From Hyphomicrobiales bacterium (GTDB lineage: Bacteria > Pseudomonadota > Alphaproteobacteria > Rhizobiales > Aestuariivirgaceae), in NCBI GenBank assembly GCA_016710435.1, contig JADJVV010000001.1, forward strand, positions 2,130,501-2,194,500: 64,000 nucleotides of DNA, written 5' to 3'. How positions within the stretch are numbered: position 1 is the stretch's first letter; each line of letters starts with the position of its first letter. The notes beneath the pieces were generated by a model. The model was not told where the DNA came from, did not search any database, and saw nothing but the letters and a program-made list of their open reading frames with translations. The position numbers and the translations under genes were made by a program. This document shows positions 1 through 8,280 of the stretch, piece by piece.

Positions 1-879
1 GCGCGGGCGGTGAAGCATGGCGACCGCGCGAAGCTCCTCGGCTTCGATGCGCGCGAACAGCCGCTCGTCCTGCAATTGGGCGGCAGCGAACCAGCGATCT
101 TGGCCGAGGCGGCGAAGGTGGGCGAAGACTGGGGCTACCGCGAGATCAACCTGAACTGCGGCTGCCCGTCGGACCGCGTGCAGGGCGGAAACTTCGGCGC
201 CTGCCTGATGGCGGAGCCGCATCTTGTGGCCGAGGGTGTGGCGGCCATGCGCGCCGCCGTCTCCATTCCCGTCACGGTCAAGTGCCGCATCGGCATTGAT
301 CAGCAGGATGAAGACGAAGACCTCCAGCGCTTCGTTGAGACTGTCGCAGCAGCGGGCTGCAGCACCTTCATCGTCCATGCCCGCAAGGCATGGCTGCAGG
401 GTTTGTCACCCAAGGAAAACCGCGAAATTCCACCGCTCAACTACGCCCGCGTCTATCGGCTGAAACAGTCGCGGCCCGACCTCGCCATCCACATCAATGG
501 CGGCATCAGTTCCGTGGCGGAGTCACTTGCGCATCTTGAGCATGTCGACGGCGTGATGCTGGGCCGTGCTGCCTACCAGGACCCGTGGCAACTCGCATCC
601 GTCGATCATCTGTACACGGATCAATCTGCACCGGCTCTGGCCCGCCGCGATGCCGTGGAGGCGATGCTGCCCTACATGGAACAGCAGATGGGCGAAGCGC
701 AGCCCTTGCACCGCATCACCCGGCACATGCTCGGCCTCTATCACGCCCAGCCGGGAGGACGCATCTGGCGGCAGATTCTCTCCACGGAGGGCGGGCGTCA
801 CGGCGCAGGGGTTGATGTTGTTCGCAAGGCCCTCGCCGCCGTCGATGAACAAGCCGCCCGCGTGGCCGAGGCGGCGTAG
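1..879 (+). CDS. dusA: tRNA-dihydrouridine(20/20a) synthase DusA, 5' end cut by the window
   Basis: DusA reduces uridine to dihydrouridine in the D-loop of tRNA, using FMN and NADPH. The reading frame is open from base 1 with family-like residues before the first GTG at 10, so the true start lies upstream; roughly 45 N-terminal residues are missing compared with E. coli DusA. Visible family blocks are ALQLGG-type (here LVLQLGGSEP), the catalytic-cysteine loop NLNCGCPSDRVQ, VKCRIGID, the DusA-specific HARKAWLQGLSPKENREIPP, INGGI and GVMLGRAAYQDPW, which build the FMN-binding TIM barrel. The C-terminal helical tRNA-binding part (ITRHMLGL...GGRIWRQ) is complete. The DusA signature motifs separate it clearly from DusB/DusC. 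Confidence 0.95.
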   Translation, partial: ARAVKHGDRAKLLGFDAREQPLVLQLGGSEPAILAEAAKVGEDWGYREINLNCGCPSDRVQGGNFGACLMAEPHLVAEGVAAMRAAVSIPVTVKCRIGIDQQDEDEDLQRFVETVAAAGCSTFIVHARKAWLQGLSPKENREIPPLNYARVYRLKQSRPDLAIHINGGISSVAESLAHLEHVDGVMLGRAAYQDPWQLASVDHLYTDQSAPALARRDAVEAMLPYMEQQMGEAQPLHRITRHMLGLYHAQPGGRIWRQILSTEGGRHGAGVDVVRKALAAVDEQAARVAEAA

Positions 880-903
880 CGGCAGGCCGGTCGAAAACCG
901 CGA

Positions 904-1143
904 TCAGGCCGTTTCGCCCAGACGCCCGCGGCGGCCTCCACGGCGGGACTTGCGTTGGGTGAGGGTGGCGACGCGTGTGGGCAGGTCCGTCATCACGGTC
1001 CGGCGCTCCTCGGGGGAATAGCCCAGCCAGCTGCCGATTTCGCCGCGTGTGCGGCCGCAACCGATGCAAAAGCCGGTTTCGGGGTCAAGGACACAGACCT
1101 TGACGCAGGGGCTCTCCACGCCTGGGAATGCAGTGTCGTCCAT
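904..1143 (-). CDS. DUF1289 small cysteine-motif protein
   Basis: A 79-residue protein of the DUF1289 family (E. coli YdhL type). The family signature is complete: SPCVKVC followed by FCIGCGRTRGEIGSW, giving four cysteines in a C-x3-C and C-x2-C arrangement that may bind a metal or Fe-S centre (inferred; the family has no established biochemical role). The C-terminal tail is basic (RKSRRGGRRGR). It converges with dusA, whose stop lies 25 bases away, and no terminator is evident between them. Confidence 0.85.
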   Translation of the reverse strand: MDDTAFPGVESPCVKVCVLDPETGFCIGCGRTRGEIGSWLGYSPEERRTVMTDLPTRVATLTQRKSRRGGRRGRLGETA

Positions 1144-1231
1144 CTGTCAAATGTAAGACGGTTCGCCCGCCCGCAAAGCCTCAATGCGGCATGATGAGGT
1201 TGCGAAGCGTCACGTTGCGGCGGCTTCGTGC

Positions 1232-1750
1232 TCAGTTCTTGAGCAGCAGAACGCCGTCGGTCACCGTGAAGCTCTTCAGCCGGGAGAGGAACGACATGCC
1301 CAGCAGGGTGCCATTCATCGCCCCTTCCTTGAGGACGAGGGCATCGACGTCACGCACCTTCACGTTGTCGATCATCACGTGGCGCAGTTTGACGCGCGCG
1401 GCGGTTCCCTCGCCGTTGGCGGTCAGGACCTTGACGGTATAGTCGAGCGAGTGCGGCTTCAGCCCCGCCTTTTCCGCATCCTGGTAGGAAAGCGCCACGG
1501 CCGAGGCGCCAGTGTCGACCAGCACATCGATATCCTGTCCGTTGATGTCGGCCTTGGTGATGAAATGGCCGCCGTTGCTTTGCTGCACCTCCGTCATGGC
1601 CATGAGTCGGAGCGGCGGCGGTTCCTTGGCGCGCGGCGCGAGGCCGGGCAGGCCTGCGGAAGCCATGAGGGCCAGCGCGAGGAACGCACTCGGCACGATG
1701 CTCGGCACACCGCCTGTCTGACCACCCGCCTGTGACAACGACCACCGCAT
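1232..1750 (-). CDS. retropepsin-like aspartic protease, TIGR02281 type
   Basis: A secreted or membrane-anchored single-domain aspartic protease of the clan AA family common in proteobacteria. A hydrophobic N-terminal segment (SAFLALALMASAGLPGLA) is followed by the retropepsin fold: the active-site motif is VLVDTGASAVALS near residues 76-88, with downstream hydrophobic blocks VKLRHVMIDNVKVRDVDALV and LLGMSFLSRL typical of the family; such enzymes act as homodimers. I prefer the ATG at 1750 (MRWSLSQ) because CGGGAG lies upstream; ATGs at 1774 and 1759 are also in frame. The substrate is unknown. It is transcribed away from cobS on the same strand with about 95 bases between them. Confidence 0.8.
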   Translation of the reverse strand: MRWSLSQAGGQTGGVPSIVPSAFLALALMASAGLPGLAPRAKEPPPLRLMAMTEVQQSNGGHFITKADINGQDIDVLVDTGASAVALSYQDAEKAGLKPHSLDYTVKVLTANGEGTAARVKLRHVMIDNVKVRDVDALVLKEGAMNGTLLGMSFLSRLKSFTVTDGVLLLKN

Positions 1751-1844
1751 GACGCACATACTCCCGAACCACACTTCCGGGAGCGACAGTATCGCGCGCG
1801 CACTTGGTCAACGGTTTATGAAGTGTTGCGACTTTGAGTCAGGG

Positions 1845-2705
1845 TTAACCACTCGTTGCCACGAACACCAGCAGCATGGCGAGTTCGCTCAACACCTGAA
1901 CGGCGCCGCAGACATCGCCGGTCTGCCCGCCGATCATCTTCACGGTGAGGCGGCGCATGTAGGCTGTGACGGCGAGTCCCGCCGCCAGCGCCAGCAATCC
2001 GCTGGGCGGCGCCACCAGCAGGCCCGCCGCAAGGGTCAGCGCCGCGGCGGTGATGATGGCGAAGGCAGCACCATTGCGCCCCGGCGTGCCGGCGTGGACC
2101 GAGAGGCCATCACTCCGCGCCGGCCGTGTCGCCCACAGCAGGTCCACCATCAATGCGCGCGAAAAGGCGGCGCAAGCGGCCAGCACCGCGACGACGGCCA
2201 ACGGGCCGAGGTCGGTCAGGTCTTCATAACAGGCGACCCGCAACATCATGGAAGCAATGAGCGCCAGCACGCCGTAACTGCCGATATGGCTGTCGCGCAT
2301 GATTTCGAGGCGGCGTTCGCGCGACTTGCCACCGCCGAAGCCGTCGGCCGTGTCGGCGAGGCCATCCTCGTGCAACGCCCCCGTCACAAGGAGGCCAAGG
2401 CCCATCGCCAGCGTTGCCGAAACGAGCGAGGGCAGGCCGGCATAGGACAATCCGGCCAGCGCCGCGCCACCTGCCGCCCCGATCAGCGCCCCCGCCAACG
2501 GAAACAGCCGCATGCTCTGGGAGAGCGGCGGCGGATCGATAGTGTTCGCAAAGGGAACCGGCAGCCGGGTCAGAAACCTCAGGCTGTGGAGCAACTCCGC
2601 AAAGGGCCGGATGCGACCGCGGGGCGGTGTCGGTTCGGGTGGGGCGTCGGTCATGTCGTCTGGCGTGTCGGCGAATCCGTTGACGTGCGGGTGCGGCACG
2701 GCCAA
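1845..2705 (-). CDS. cobS: adenosylcobinamide-GDP ribazoletransferase CobS (cobalamin synthase)
   Basis: This integral membrane enzyme joins adenosylcobinamide-GDP to alpha-ribazole, the step that attaches the lower ligand of vitamin B12. The 286-residue protein shows the CobS pattern: LRFLTRLPVPF near the N-terminus, then a polytopic membrane body, the conserved ALHEDGLADTADGFGGG block, and RRLEIMRDSHIGSYGVLAL. Length is normal for the alphaproteobacterial proteins, which carry a longer N-terminus than E. coli CobS. It is divergent from cobT with 45 bases between the start codons, so both are probably expressed from one short shared promoter region. No cobalamin riboswitch fits in that gap. 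Confidence 0.95.
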   Translation of the reverse strand: MAVPHPHVNGFADTPDDMTDAPPEPTPPRGRIRPFAELLHSLRFLTRLPVPFANTIDPPPLSQSMRLFPLAGALIGAAGGAALAGLSYAGLPSLVSATLAMGLGLLVTGALHEDGLADTADGFGGGKSRERRLEIMRDSHIGSYGVLALIASMMLRVACYEDLTDLGPLAVVAVLAACAAFSRALMVDLLWATRPARSDGLSVHAGTPGRNGAAFAIITAAALTLAAGLLVAPPSGLLALAAGLAVTAYMRRLTVKMIGGQTGDVCGAVQVLSELAMLLVFVATSG

Positions 2706-2750
2706 GAACCGTCATCCGTCCCTCACCCTCAAAAGCACGAAATCACCCAA

Positions 2751-3767
2751 ATGACTACGGCCCTCCCCTTCGACGACATCAGAAATCTGCTCAACTCAAT
2801 GCCGCAGGCCGACAGTCGTGCGGTCGCCGCCGTCAAATCGCGCGATGCAGAACTCACCAAGCCGCCGGGCTCGCTCGGGCGGCTGGAGGAGATTGCATCC
2901 TGGATGGCAGCCTGGCAGGGCCGCGAGGTGCCCCGCATCGAACGCCCGGTGGTGGCGGTGTTTGCTGGCAACCACGGGGTGGTGGCGCAAGGCGTCGCCG
3001 CCTATCCGCAATCGGTGACGAAGCAGATGGTCGCCAATTTCCAGGCCGGCGGTGCCGCCGTGAACCAGATCTGCAAGACCTTCGATCTCGGCCTCAAGGT
3101 GTTTGAACTGGCGCTGGATCATCCCACCCGCGACATCACAGCCGATGCCGCGCTGGACGAGGCCGACTGCGCCGCCACCATGGCCTATGGCATGGAGGCG
3201 ATTGCCGGTGGTTGCGACCTGCTCTGCGTGGGCGAAATGGGAATAGGCAACACCACTATCGCCGCCGCCATCGCCCACGGCCTTCATGGCGGAACGGCGG
3301 AGGAATGGGTGGGGCCGGGCACGGGCGTCGATGCCGAAGGCCTGAAGCGCAAGGCTGATGCCGTGCGCCGCGCCGCCCTCCTGCACAAGCCGCACCTGGG
3401 CGACCCCCTGGAAGTGCTGCGCCGGCTTGGCGGGCGCGAACTCGCCGCCATGGCGGGCGCCATTCTGGGCGCACGCATGCAGCGCGTGCCCGTCCTCATC
3501 GATGGCTATGTGGCAACGGCCGCCGCCGCCGTGTTGCACAAGGCCAATCCGTCGGCGCTCGATCATTGCATGGCAGGCCACGTCTCGGCCGAACCTGCCC
3601 ATCGCGCCCTTCTGGCCAAGGTGGGCCTGAAGCCGCTGCTCGATTTGGAAATGCGCCTCGGCGAAGCCTCGGGTGCAGCACTTGCGGCGGGGATCGTGAA
3701 GGCCGCCGTCAACACCCACGCCAGCATGGCAACCTTCGCCAGTGCCGGGGTGAGCGGAAAGGCCTAG
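2751..3767 (+). CDS. cobT: nicotinate-nucleotide--dimethylbenzimidazole phosphoribosyltransferase CobT
   Basis: CobT activates 5,6-dimethylbenzimidazole (or a related base) to alpha-ribazole-5'-phosphate for the lower ligand of cobalamin; CobS uses the product after dephosphorylation. The 338-residue protein starts at the ATG at 2751 (MTTALPFDDI), next to divergent cobS; the frame stays open far upstream only because it is a shadow of cobS. Family marks include LTKPPGSLGRLEE, VVAVFAGNHGV, GEMGIGNTT, GPGTG, and the catalytic-glutamate loop RLGEASGAALA near residue 303. The usual bifunctional-kinase partner (CobU/CobP) is not in this window. Confidence 0.95.
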   Translation: MTTALPFDDIRNLLNSMPQADSRAVAAVKSRDAELTKPPGSLGRLEEIASWMAAWQGREVPRIERPVVAVFAGNHGVVAQGVAAYPQSVTKQMVANFQAGGAAVNQICKTFDLGLKVFELALDHPTRDITADAALDEADCAATMAYGMEAIAGGCDLLCVGEMGIGNTTIAAAIAHGLHGGTAEEWVGPGTGVDAEGLKRKADAVRRAALLHKPHLGDPLEVLRRLGGRELAAMAGAILGARMQRVPVLIDGYVATAAAAVLHKANPSALDHCMAGHVSAEPAHRALLAKVGLKPLLDLEMRLGEASGAALAAGIVKAAVNTHASMATFASAGVSGKA

Positions 3768-3881
3768 CGCAACGGACACTCAAGTGCGAAGCGGTTGAGT
3801 GTGAAAAGTTGCGTCACAAATTGGGATTTGCGCACAACGCTGACGCTCAGCTGAATCCAGCTGACCGCGCGGTGCGTCAGC
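3768..3881. terminator. two nested stem-loops between convergent cobT and the kinase gene
   Basis: Immediately after the cobT stop, ACACTCAA (3776-3783) pairs with TTGAGTGT (3795-3802), flanked by CGCAAC (3768-3773) and GTTGCG (3808-3813). A second structure follows: TCAGCTG (3847-3853) and CAGCTGA (3858-3864) with a four-base loop, enclosed by GCTGACGC (3839-3846) and GCGTCAGC (3874-3881); it overlaps the kinase stop codon. Neither has a clean T tract, so they may act as mRNA 3'-end stabilisers or weak bidirectional terminators. Confidence 0.45.
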
Positions 3882-5391
3882 CCGTCAGGCTGATCAGCTT
3901 GCGCTGCGTTTCGCTCGCGATGGTGGGCGAGGACACGAGGTCCTGCCTTGGACCAGAGAGCACGCGTGTTGCCGGGAAGGAGCAGATCACTTCCGTACCC
4001 TGGCCCACGTCCGAGACGATCTCGATTCTGCCGCCGTGCATTTCCATCAATCCCTTGACGATGGGAAGGCCAAGGCCCGCGCCGTCGATCGCCTTCTTGG
4101 CGGCAACGGAGCCGCGCGAGAAGGCGGACAGGGCGTGTTCGATTTCCTGCGCCGGAATGCCGGGGCCGTTGTCCTTGACGGAGAGGGCCACTGCACCTGC
4201 AGTCGTGCGCTTCACCGACATGACCACACGGCCCTTGGGCGGCGAGAACTTGATGGCATTGGTGAGAAGGTTGATCGCCACCTGGTTCACGGCACGCTGG
4301 TCGCACATGACCTTGGGCACATTGGGTTCAACCTGGATTTCGACGAAGGTGTCTTTTTCAGCCGCTTTCATGCCGAGCAGATGCTGGGCGTTCTGCAGCG
4401 CGGTGACGAGCGCCATTGGCTCTTCACGCAACTCCACGCGCCCCGCTTCGATGCGCGACAGGTCGAGAATGTCGTTGATGAGGCCGAGCAGGTAGCGGCC
4501 CGAGGTGTTGATGTCGCCGGCGTAGTCGCGGTAGGCGCGGTTTGCCAACGGACCGAACATCTCGCGCTCCAGCACTTCCGAGAAACCGAGAATGGCGTTC
4601 AGGGGCGTGCGCAACTCGTGGCTCATGTTGGCGAGGAAGGAGGACTTGGCGCGGTTGGCGTTCTCGGCCTTCTGGCGTTCCACATCGGCGCGGTCACGTT
4701 CGGCCTTGAGTTCCTGGATCAACCCGTCCTTCTGCTGGCGGAAGATAATCATGTCGCGCAGCGTATCCTGCAACTGCCGCGCCACGAAGAGGTAGAACAC
4801 TTCGAGCGTGATGATGAGACCCGCCAGCGAGAGGTAGATGGCATTGCCTTCGGCAACGCAGCGCACGGCAACGCCAATGGTCATGACGCCCGTGCCCGCG
4901 ATGAGCACCGGCATGAAGTTGGAAACGATGAGCAGCCGCACCACGCTCACCGCGATGATGGCCGCAACGAGGAAGGTGTTCTGCAAGCTGTCCGAATTCG
5001 GCCAGAAGAAGAACAGCGGCATAACCCAGAACATGCCCTGGAACAGTTCCGAGGCGGCGATCATGCCGATCCAGTCGCGCTGTTCCGGCACGTTGCGGGG
5101 CCGGGAGAAGTAGGACTTGCACAGATAGACCTGCACGGCCGAACAGCCGATGGCGCCCAGCGCCCAGGTAACAGCCGTCGTCCACGGCACCCAGAGGGTC
5201 ACGGTCGCCGCCATGAACAGCACGAGAAGCGGCATCACCGGCGCCAGCTTCATCTGGTTGCGCAGGAAGATCTCGAGGAATTCGCCATGCCACGCCATAT
5301 CGTCGATGGGGGCCTTGGCCGGTCCTGTGGGTGCTGATGTGAAACTGGTGGCGACGGTCATGTCTGTTGCTACGGGTTGATTCAAATCCAC
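3877..5391 (-). CDS. membrane sensor histidine kinase, DivJ/PleC/PdhS-like
   Basis: A 504-residue histidine kinase. Residues about 50-205 hold five or six hydrophobic membrane segments with no obvious periplasmic sensor domain; a coiled stretch (about 215-248) leads to the HisKA domain with the phospho-acceptor H258 in FLANMSHELRTPLNAILGFSE. The ATPase part shows the N box (NQVAINLLTNAIKF), DNGPGIP and GAGLGLPIVKGL. The H-box and the kinase core resemble the cell-cycle kinases DivJ, PleC and PdhS of alphaproteobacteria, which feed DivK and CtrA, but there is no response regulator beside it, so this assignment is an inference. It is divergent from the mrp gene with about 130 bases between them. 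Confidence 0.85.
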   Translation of the reverse strand: MDLNQPVATDMTVATSFTSAPTGPAKAPIDDMAWHGEFLEIFLRNQMKLAPVMPLLVLFMAATVTLWVPWTTAVTWALGAIGCSAVQVYLCKSYFSRPRNVPEQRDWIGMIAASELFQGMFWVMPLFFFWPNSDSLQNTFLVAAIIAVSVVRLLIVSNFMPVLIAGTGVMTIGVAVRCVAEGNAIYLSLAGLIITLEVFYLFVARQLQDTLRDMIIFRQQKDGLIQELKAERDRADVERQKAENANRAKSSFLANMSHELRTPLNAILGFSEVLEREMFGPLANRAYRDYAGDINTSGRYLLGLINDILDLSRIEAGRVELREEPMALVTALQNAQHLLGMKAAEKDTFVEIQVEPNVPKVMCDQRAVNQVAINLLTNAIKFSPPKGRVVMSVKRTTAGAVALSVKDNGPGIPAQEIEHALSAFSRGSVAAKKAIDGAGLGLPIVKGLMEMHGGRIEIVSDVGQGTEVICSFPATRVLSGPRQDLVSSPTIASETQRKLISLTG

Positions 5392-5432
5392 CGCATAGAC
5401 TCCAAAGCCTAATTTCCGCTTTGCCGGGATTG

Positions 5433-5447
5433 TAAAAATTGAGTTAA
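5433..5447. promoter_or_regulatory. possible degenerate CtrA-type site
   Basis: TAAA-N7-TTAA, one base off the TTAA-N7-TTAA CtrA consensus, in the divergent region between the histidine kinase and mrp starts. AT-rich short motifs occur by chance, so this is weak on its own. Confidence 0.25.
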
Positions 5448-5519
5448 GGCATGCGTAACGGGCAATTGCCGGATCATGCCCCCCGTGGCATGGAGCCCCG
5501 CATCATCATTGGACTGATC

Positions 5520-6629
5520 ATGACAAGCCTCAGCAAAGACCGCATTCTCGACGAATTGAAACGCATCGCCGCCCCGGATGGCCGTGGCAACATTGTCTCC
5601 GCCGGGTTGATCTCCGACATTGTCATTGAAGGTGGCGTCGTCACCTTCGCGCTCTCGGTTGATCCCGCCCGCCTCAAGACCATGGAGCAACTGCAAACGG
5701 TGGTTGAGCAGGCGGTGGGCCGCATCCCCGGTGTGGCGAAAGCACGCGTGGTGCTCACCGCCGAGCGCCAGCCGGGCAAGCCTGCGGCCCCCGCTGGTGG
5801 CCCGCAGCAAAACCGGGCGGCTGGTGTTCCGGGCATCAAGCACCTCATCGCCGTTGCCTCCGGCAAGGGCGGGGTTGGCAAGTCAACGACCGCCATCAAC
5901 CTGGCGCTTGGCCTCAAGTCCCTGGGGCTGCGGGTCGCCGTGCTGGATGCAGACGTCTATGGTCCCTCCATGCCCAAGCTCTTCGGCCTTACTGGCAAGC
6001 CCGAGGCCAGCAGCGCCGAAGGCAAGCGCATGAAGCCCATGTCGCGCTACGGCGTCGAAGTCTCCTCCATCGGCTTCCTCGTCGATGAGGACACGCCGAT
6101 GATCTGGCGCGGCCCCATGGTCATGTCCGCCCTCACGCAATTGCTGCGCGAGGTGGAATGGTCAGAAGCCGACGTGATGGTGATCGACATGCCGCCGGGC
6201 ACGGGCGATGCGCAATTGACACTGGCCCAGCAGACTCCGCTTGCCGGCGCGGTTATCGTCTCGACCCCGCAGGACCTCGCGCTGATTGATGCGCGCAAGG
6301 GCATCGGCATGTTCAAGCGCGTGAACGTGCCGCTTCTCGGCATCGTCGAGAACATGAGCTACTTCACCTGCAACAAGTGCGGCGAGCGCCACGACATTTT
6401 CGGCCACGGTGGCGCGAAGGCGGAAGCCACGCGCATCGGCGTGCCTTTCCTGGGTGAGGTGCCGCTCGACATGGACGTGCGTCTCCGCTCCGACGAGGGC
6501 CGCCCGGTGGTGGCCACGGCCCCCGAAAGCCAGCACGCCGCCATCTACCGCGACATCGCGCGGCAGGTCTGGGCGCAGCTTGAAGGCGGAAACCTGCAGA
6601 AGCCGGCCCCCCGGATCAGCTTCGAATGA
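5520..6629 (+). CDS. apbC: Mrp/ApbC-type Fe-S cluster carrier ATPase
   Basis: A scaffold/carrier P-loop ATPase that delivers [4Fe-4S] clusters to apoproteins in the cytosol. From the ATG at 5520 (MTSLSKDRIL) it has 369 residues: an N-terminal MIP18/DUF59 domain (about 1-85), a Pro/Ala-rich linker, then the deviant Walker A GKGGVGKST with K121, the LDADVYGPSMP block, VIDMPPGTGDAQLTL, and the cluster-binding pair in YFTCNKCGERH near residue 280. An upstream in-frame ATG at 5451 would add 23 residues without family similarity. Domain order and length are standard. Confidence 0.93.
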   Translation: MTSLSKDRILDELKRIAAPDGRGNIVSAGLISDIVIEGGVVTFALSVDPARLKTMEQLQTVVEQAVGRIPGVAKARVVLTAERQPGKPAAPAGGPQQNRAAGVPGIKHLIAVASGKGGVGKSTTAINLALGLKSLGLRVAVLDADVYGPSMPKLFGLTGKPEASSAEGKRMKPMSRYGVEVSSIGFLVDEDTPMIWRGPMVMSALTQLLREVEWSEADVMVIDMPPGTGDAQLTLAQQTPLAGAVIVSTPQDLALIDARKGIGMFKRVNVPLLGIVENMSYFTCNKCGERHDIFGHGGAKAEATRIGVPFLGEVPLDMDVRLRSDEGRPVVATAPESQHAAIYRDIARQVWAQLEGGNLQKPAPRISFE

Positions 6630-6636
6630 ATCTCTG

Positions 6637-6644
6637 TTAACCAT
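6637..6644 (+). promoter_or_regulatory. TTAACCAT, CtrA half-site-like motif
   Basis: TTAACCAT matches a known CtrA half site and lies 114 bases before the ATG at 6758, just after the mrp stop. It suggests that the downstream membrane protein could be cell-cycle regulated. A single octamer is weak evidence. Confidence 0.3.
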
Positions 6645-6757
6645 TTTCCGGCTAGAACATTACATCTGTTCAAAGCCTTGGCCTTGCTGGTAGGGTATCC
6701 GGCGGGTCAGGGACGATGGGATGCGGCGCTGCCGGTCTCGTTTGTCGGGAGGGTTTA

Positions 6758-7492
6758 ATGTCGAAGTTGATGCAGGTTTTGGGGATCATCCTTTTGGCGG
6801 CGGGCATTGCGCTTGCCATCCTGGGGCTGGTCAACCAGGCTCAATTGCAGGTGCGCGGCATCGAAATGGCCTCGGCCATCAATCTGATTATCGGCGGCAT
6901 CCTGGCGATTGGCCTGGGTGGCGTCATTTCCGCCGTGGGTCATGCCCCCCACCACGCTGACGAATACGCCAGCGAGGAAGCAGCCCCTGCCGCCGAGCCG
7001 GAAGCACCGGCCGTGGTGGAAGCGGCAGCACCAGCAGAAAAGCCGGTAGAGACGGCACAGCCTGCGCGCCCCATGCGCTTCCCGAGTTTTGGCCGCAAAT
7101 TGCAGGAAGCAGGCGCCGAGGCTCCCGCCGTTGCCACGGCAACTGTTGTCGCCACCACCGTTACCGAAGCCGCCGCAGCCCCGGCGCGCGCCGCAGAAGA
7201 CGTTGTCACGCCCGCCGTCAAGGATACGATCGACGCGCTGGAGCAGGCCAAGACTGATCTGGAAAACGCTCTCACGGGCTCCGACTCCGTTGAAGACATG
7301 GCCTCAGGCGAAACTCCCGCGGCCGAGCCTGCCGACGGCGAACTCTACGTGGTCGAAGACAAGGTCATCCGCGGCCGCCAGTCCCGCATCCTGTCCGATG
7401 GCACGGTGGAAGCCGAAACGGACGAAGGCTGGATGCGCTTCGAGAACCTCGAACATCTCGACGAATATCTGGACGCGGTGGAGCAGGCATAA
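6758..7492 (+). CDS. membrane-anchored protein of unknown function with conserved-looking C-terminal domain
   Basis: I do not recognise a named family. The 244-residue protein starts at the ATG at 6758, preceded by GGGAGG (spacing about 5); an in-frame GTG/ATG-type extension upstream has no support. Two transmembrane helices (about residues 4-24 and 33-56) form a hairpin, then a long Ala/Pro/Glu-rich, probably disordered linker (60-190), then a compact acidic C-terminal piece of about 50 residues (ELYVVEDKVIRGRQSRILSD... ending in FENLEHLDEYLDAVEQA). The layout suggests a membrane tether presenting a small cytoplasmic binding domain. It is a single gene bounded by a strong terminator downstream and a CtrA-like half site upstream. 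Confidence 0.7.
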   Translation: MSKLMQVLGIILLAAGIALAILGLVNQAQLQVRGIEMASAINLIIGGILAIGLGGVISAVGHAPHHADEYASEEAAPAAEPEAPAVVEAAAPAEKPVETAQPARPMRFPSFGRKLQEAGAEAPAVATATVVATTVTEAAAAPARAAEDVVTPAVKDTIDALEQAKTDLENALTGSDSVEDMASGETPAAEPADGELYVVEDKVIRGRQSRILSDGTVEAETDEGWMRFENLEHLDEYLDAVEQA

Positions 7493-7515
7493 CGCCAACA
7501 CCGAATGATGAATTG

Positions 7516-7546
7516 AAATGGCCGGGACTGTCCCGGCCATTTTTTT
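7516..7546 (+). terminator. strong rho-independent terminator
   Basis: ATGGCCGGGA (7518-7527) pairs perfectly with TCCCGGCCAT (7531-7540) around a CTG loop and is followed by a run of T to 7546. It ends the membrane-protein gene at 7492; the reverse strand also has Ts after the stem (AAA at 7516-7518), so it may also serve the convergent glutathione transferase gene. Confidence 0.85.
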
Positions 7547-7587
7547 GCGAGAAAGCGTGTCGCACCCGGCAAACACCATCCCGCCCG

Positions 7588-8211
7588 TCACGCCTTGCGC
7601 GGCATCAGGTCGTAAGGGTGTTTCCAGCCGGGGAGGGCGCGGATGCGGTCGAGCCAGTTCATCACGTGGGTGTGCTGCTCCAGGTCGAACGGCAGTTCAT
7701 CGCCATAGTACAAATATCCGCACAGCGAAAAATCCGCGATTGTCGCGCGCTTGCCCATGATGAAGTTCCTGTCCGCGAGATGGGCGTTGACCACGGCGAG
7801 CGCCCCCAGTGCCCTCTTGCGCAGATACTCCGTGACTTCACCTTCCGGCTTCTTCGTCAGCGTGAGCAGGTAGCGGAGCGAGGCAATCGACGCTGTGAGC
7901 TTGTGATTGTCGAACAGCATCCAGCGCAGGATTTCGCGGCGCTCGTCCTCGCTCTTGGCGCCGAACTTGCGCGTGACCTCGGCGAGGTAGTCGAGGATGA
8001 CACCGGACTGGCTGTAGGTGCGGTTCTCATGCTTCAGCACGGGCACTTCACCCATGATGTTCACATCGCGGCGAAAGGCATCGCTGCGCGTTTCACCGTT
8101 GAAGAAATCGACGAACACCGGCTCCCACGCCACGCCGCAGGCTTGCAGCATGAGCGCGGCTTTATAGGCGTTACCGCTCTCGCCAAAGCAATAGAGCTTG
8201 AAATTGGTCAT
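7588..8211 (-). CDS. glutathione S-transferase family protein
   Basis: A 207-residue cytosolic GST-fold protein starting at the ATG at 8211 (MTNFKLYCFGESGNAYK). The N-terminal thioredoxin-like domain has the typical S-G-N-A-Y-K active-site entry, the cis-proline region GEVPVLKHENRTYSQSGVILDYLAEV, and the C-terminal all-helical domain includes FIMGKRATIADFSLCGYLYY, where the conserved aspartate of the N-capping box is present. Substrate is not predictable. An upstream in-frame ATG at 8250 adds 13 residues without domain support. It lies downstream of and parallel to moaA with about 70 bases between them (8212-8280 upstream of its start), so it is not an operon leader of moaA. Confidence 0.88.
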   Translation of the reverse strand: MTNFKLYCFGESGNAYKAALMLQACGVAWEPVFVDFFNGETRSDAFRRDVNIMGEVPVLKHENRTYSQSGVILDYLAEVTRKFGAKSEDERREILRWMLFDNHKLTASIASLRYLLTLTKKPEGEVTEYLRKRALGALAVVNAHLADRNFIMGKRATIADFSLCGYLYYGDELPFDLEQHTHVMNWLDRIRALPGWKHPYDLMPRKA

Positions 8212-8280
8212 GATGGCCCCCGTCCCAGAAAGGGAGACCGAGTGCAGCATTCCCGCAGGATTCGGGCAAGCGAGGATTGC

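Noticed and set aside
1749..2750. Upstream extension of the cobT frame
   Set aside because: It overlaps cobS on the other strand and lacks CobT similarity; the start at 2751 fits the family.
2706..2750. Possible cobalamin riboswitch between cobS and cobT
   Set aside because: The gap is only 45 bases, far too short for the B12 riboswitch fold.
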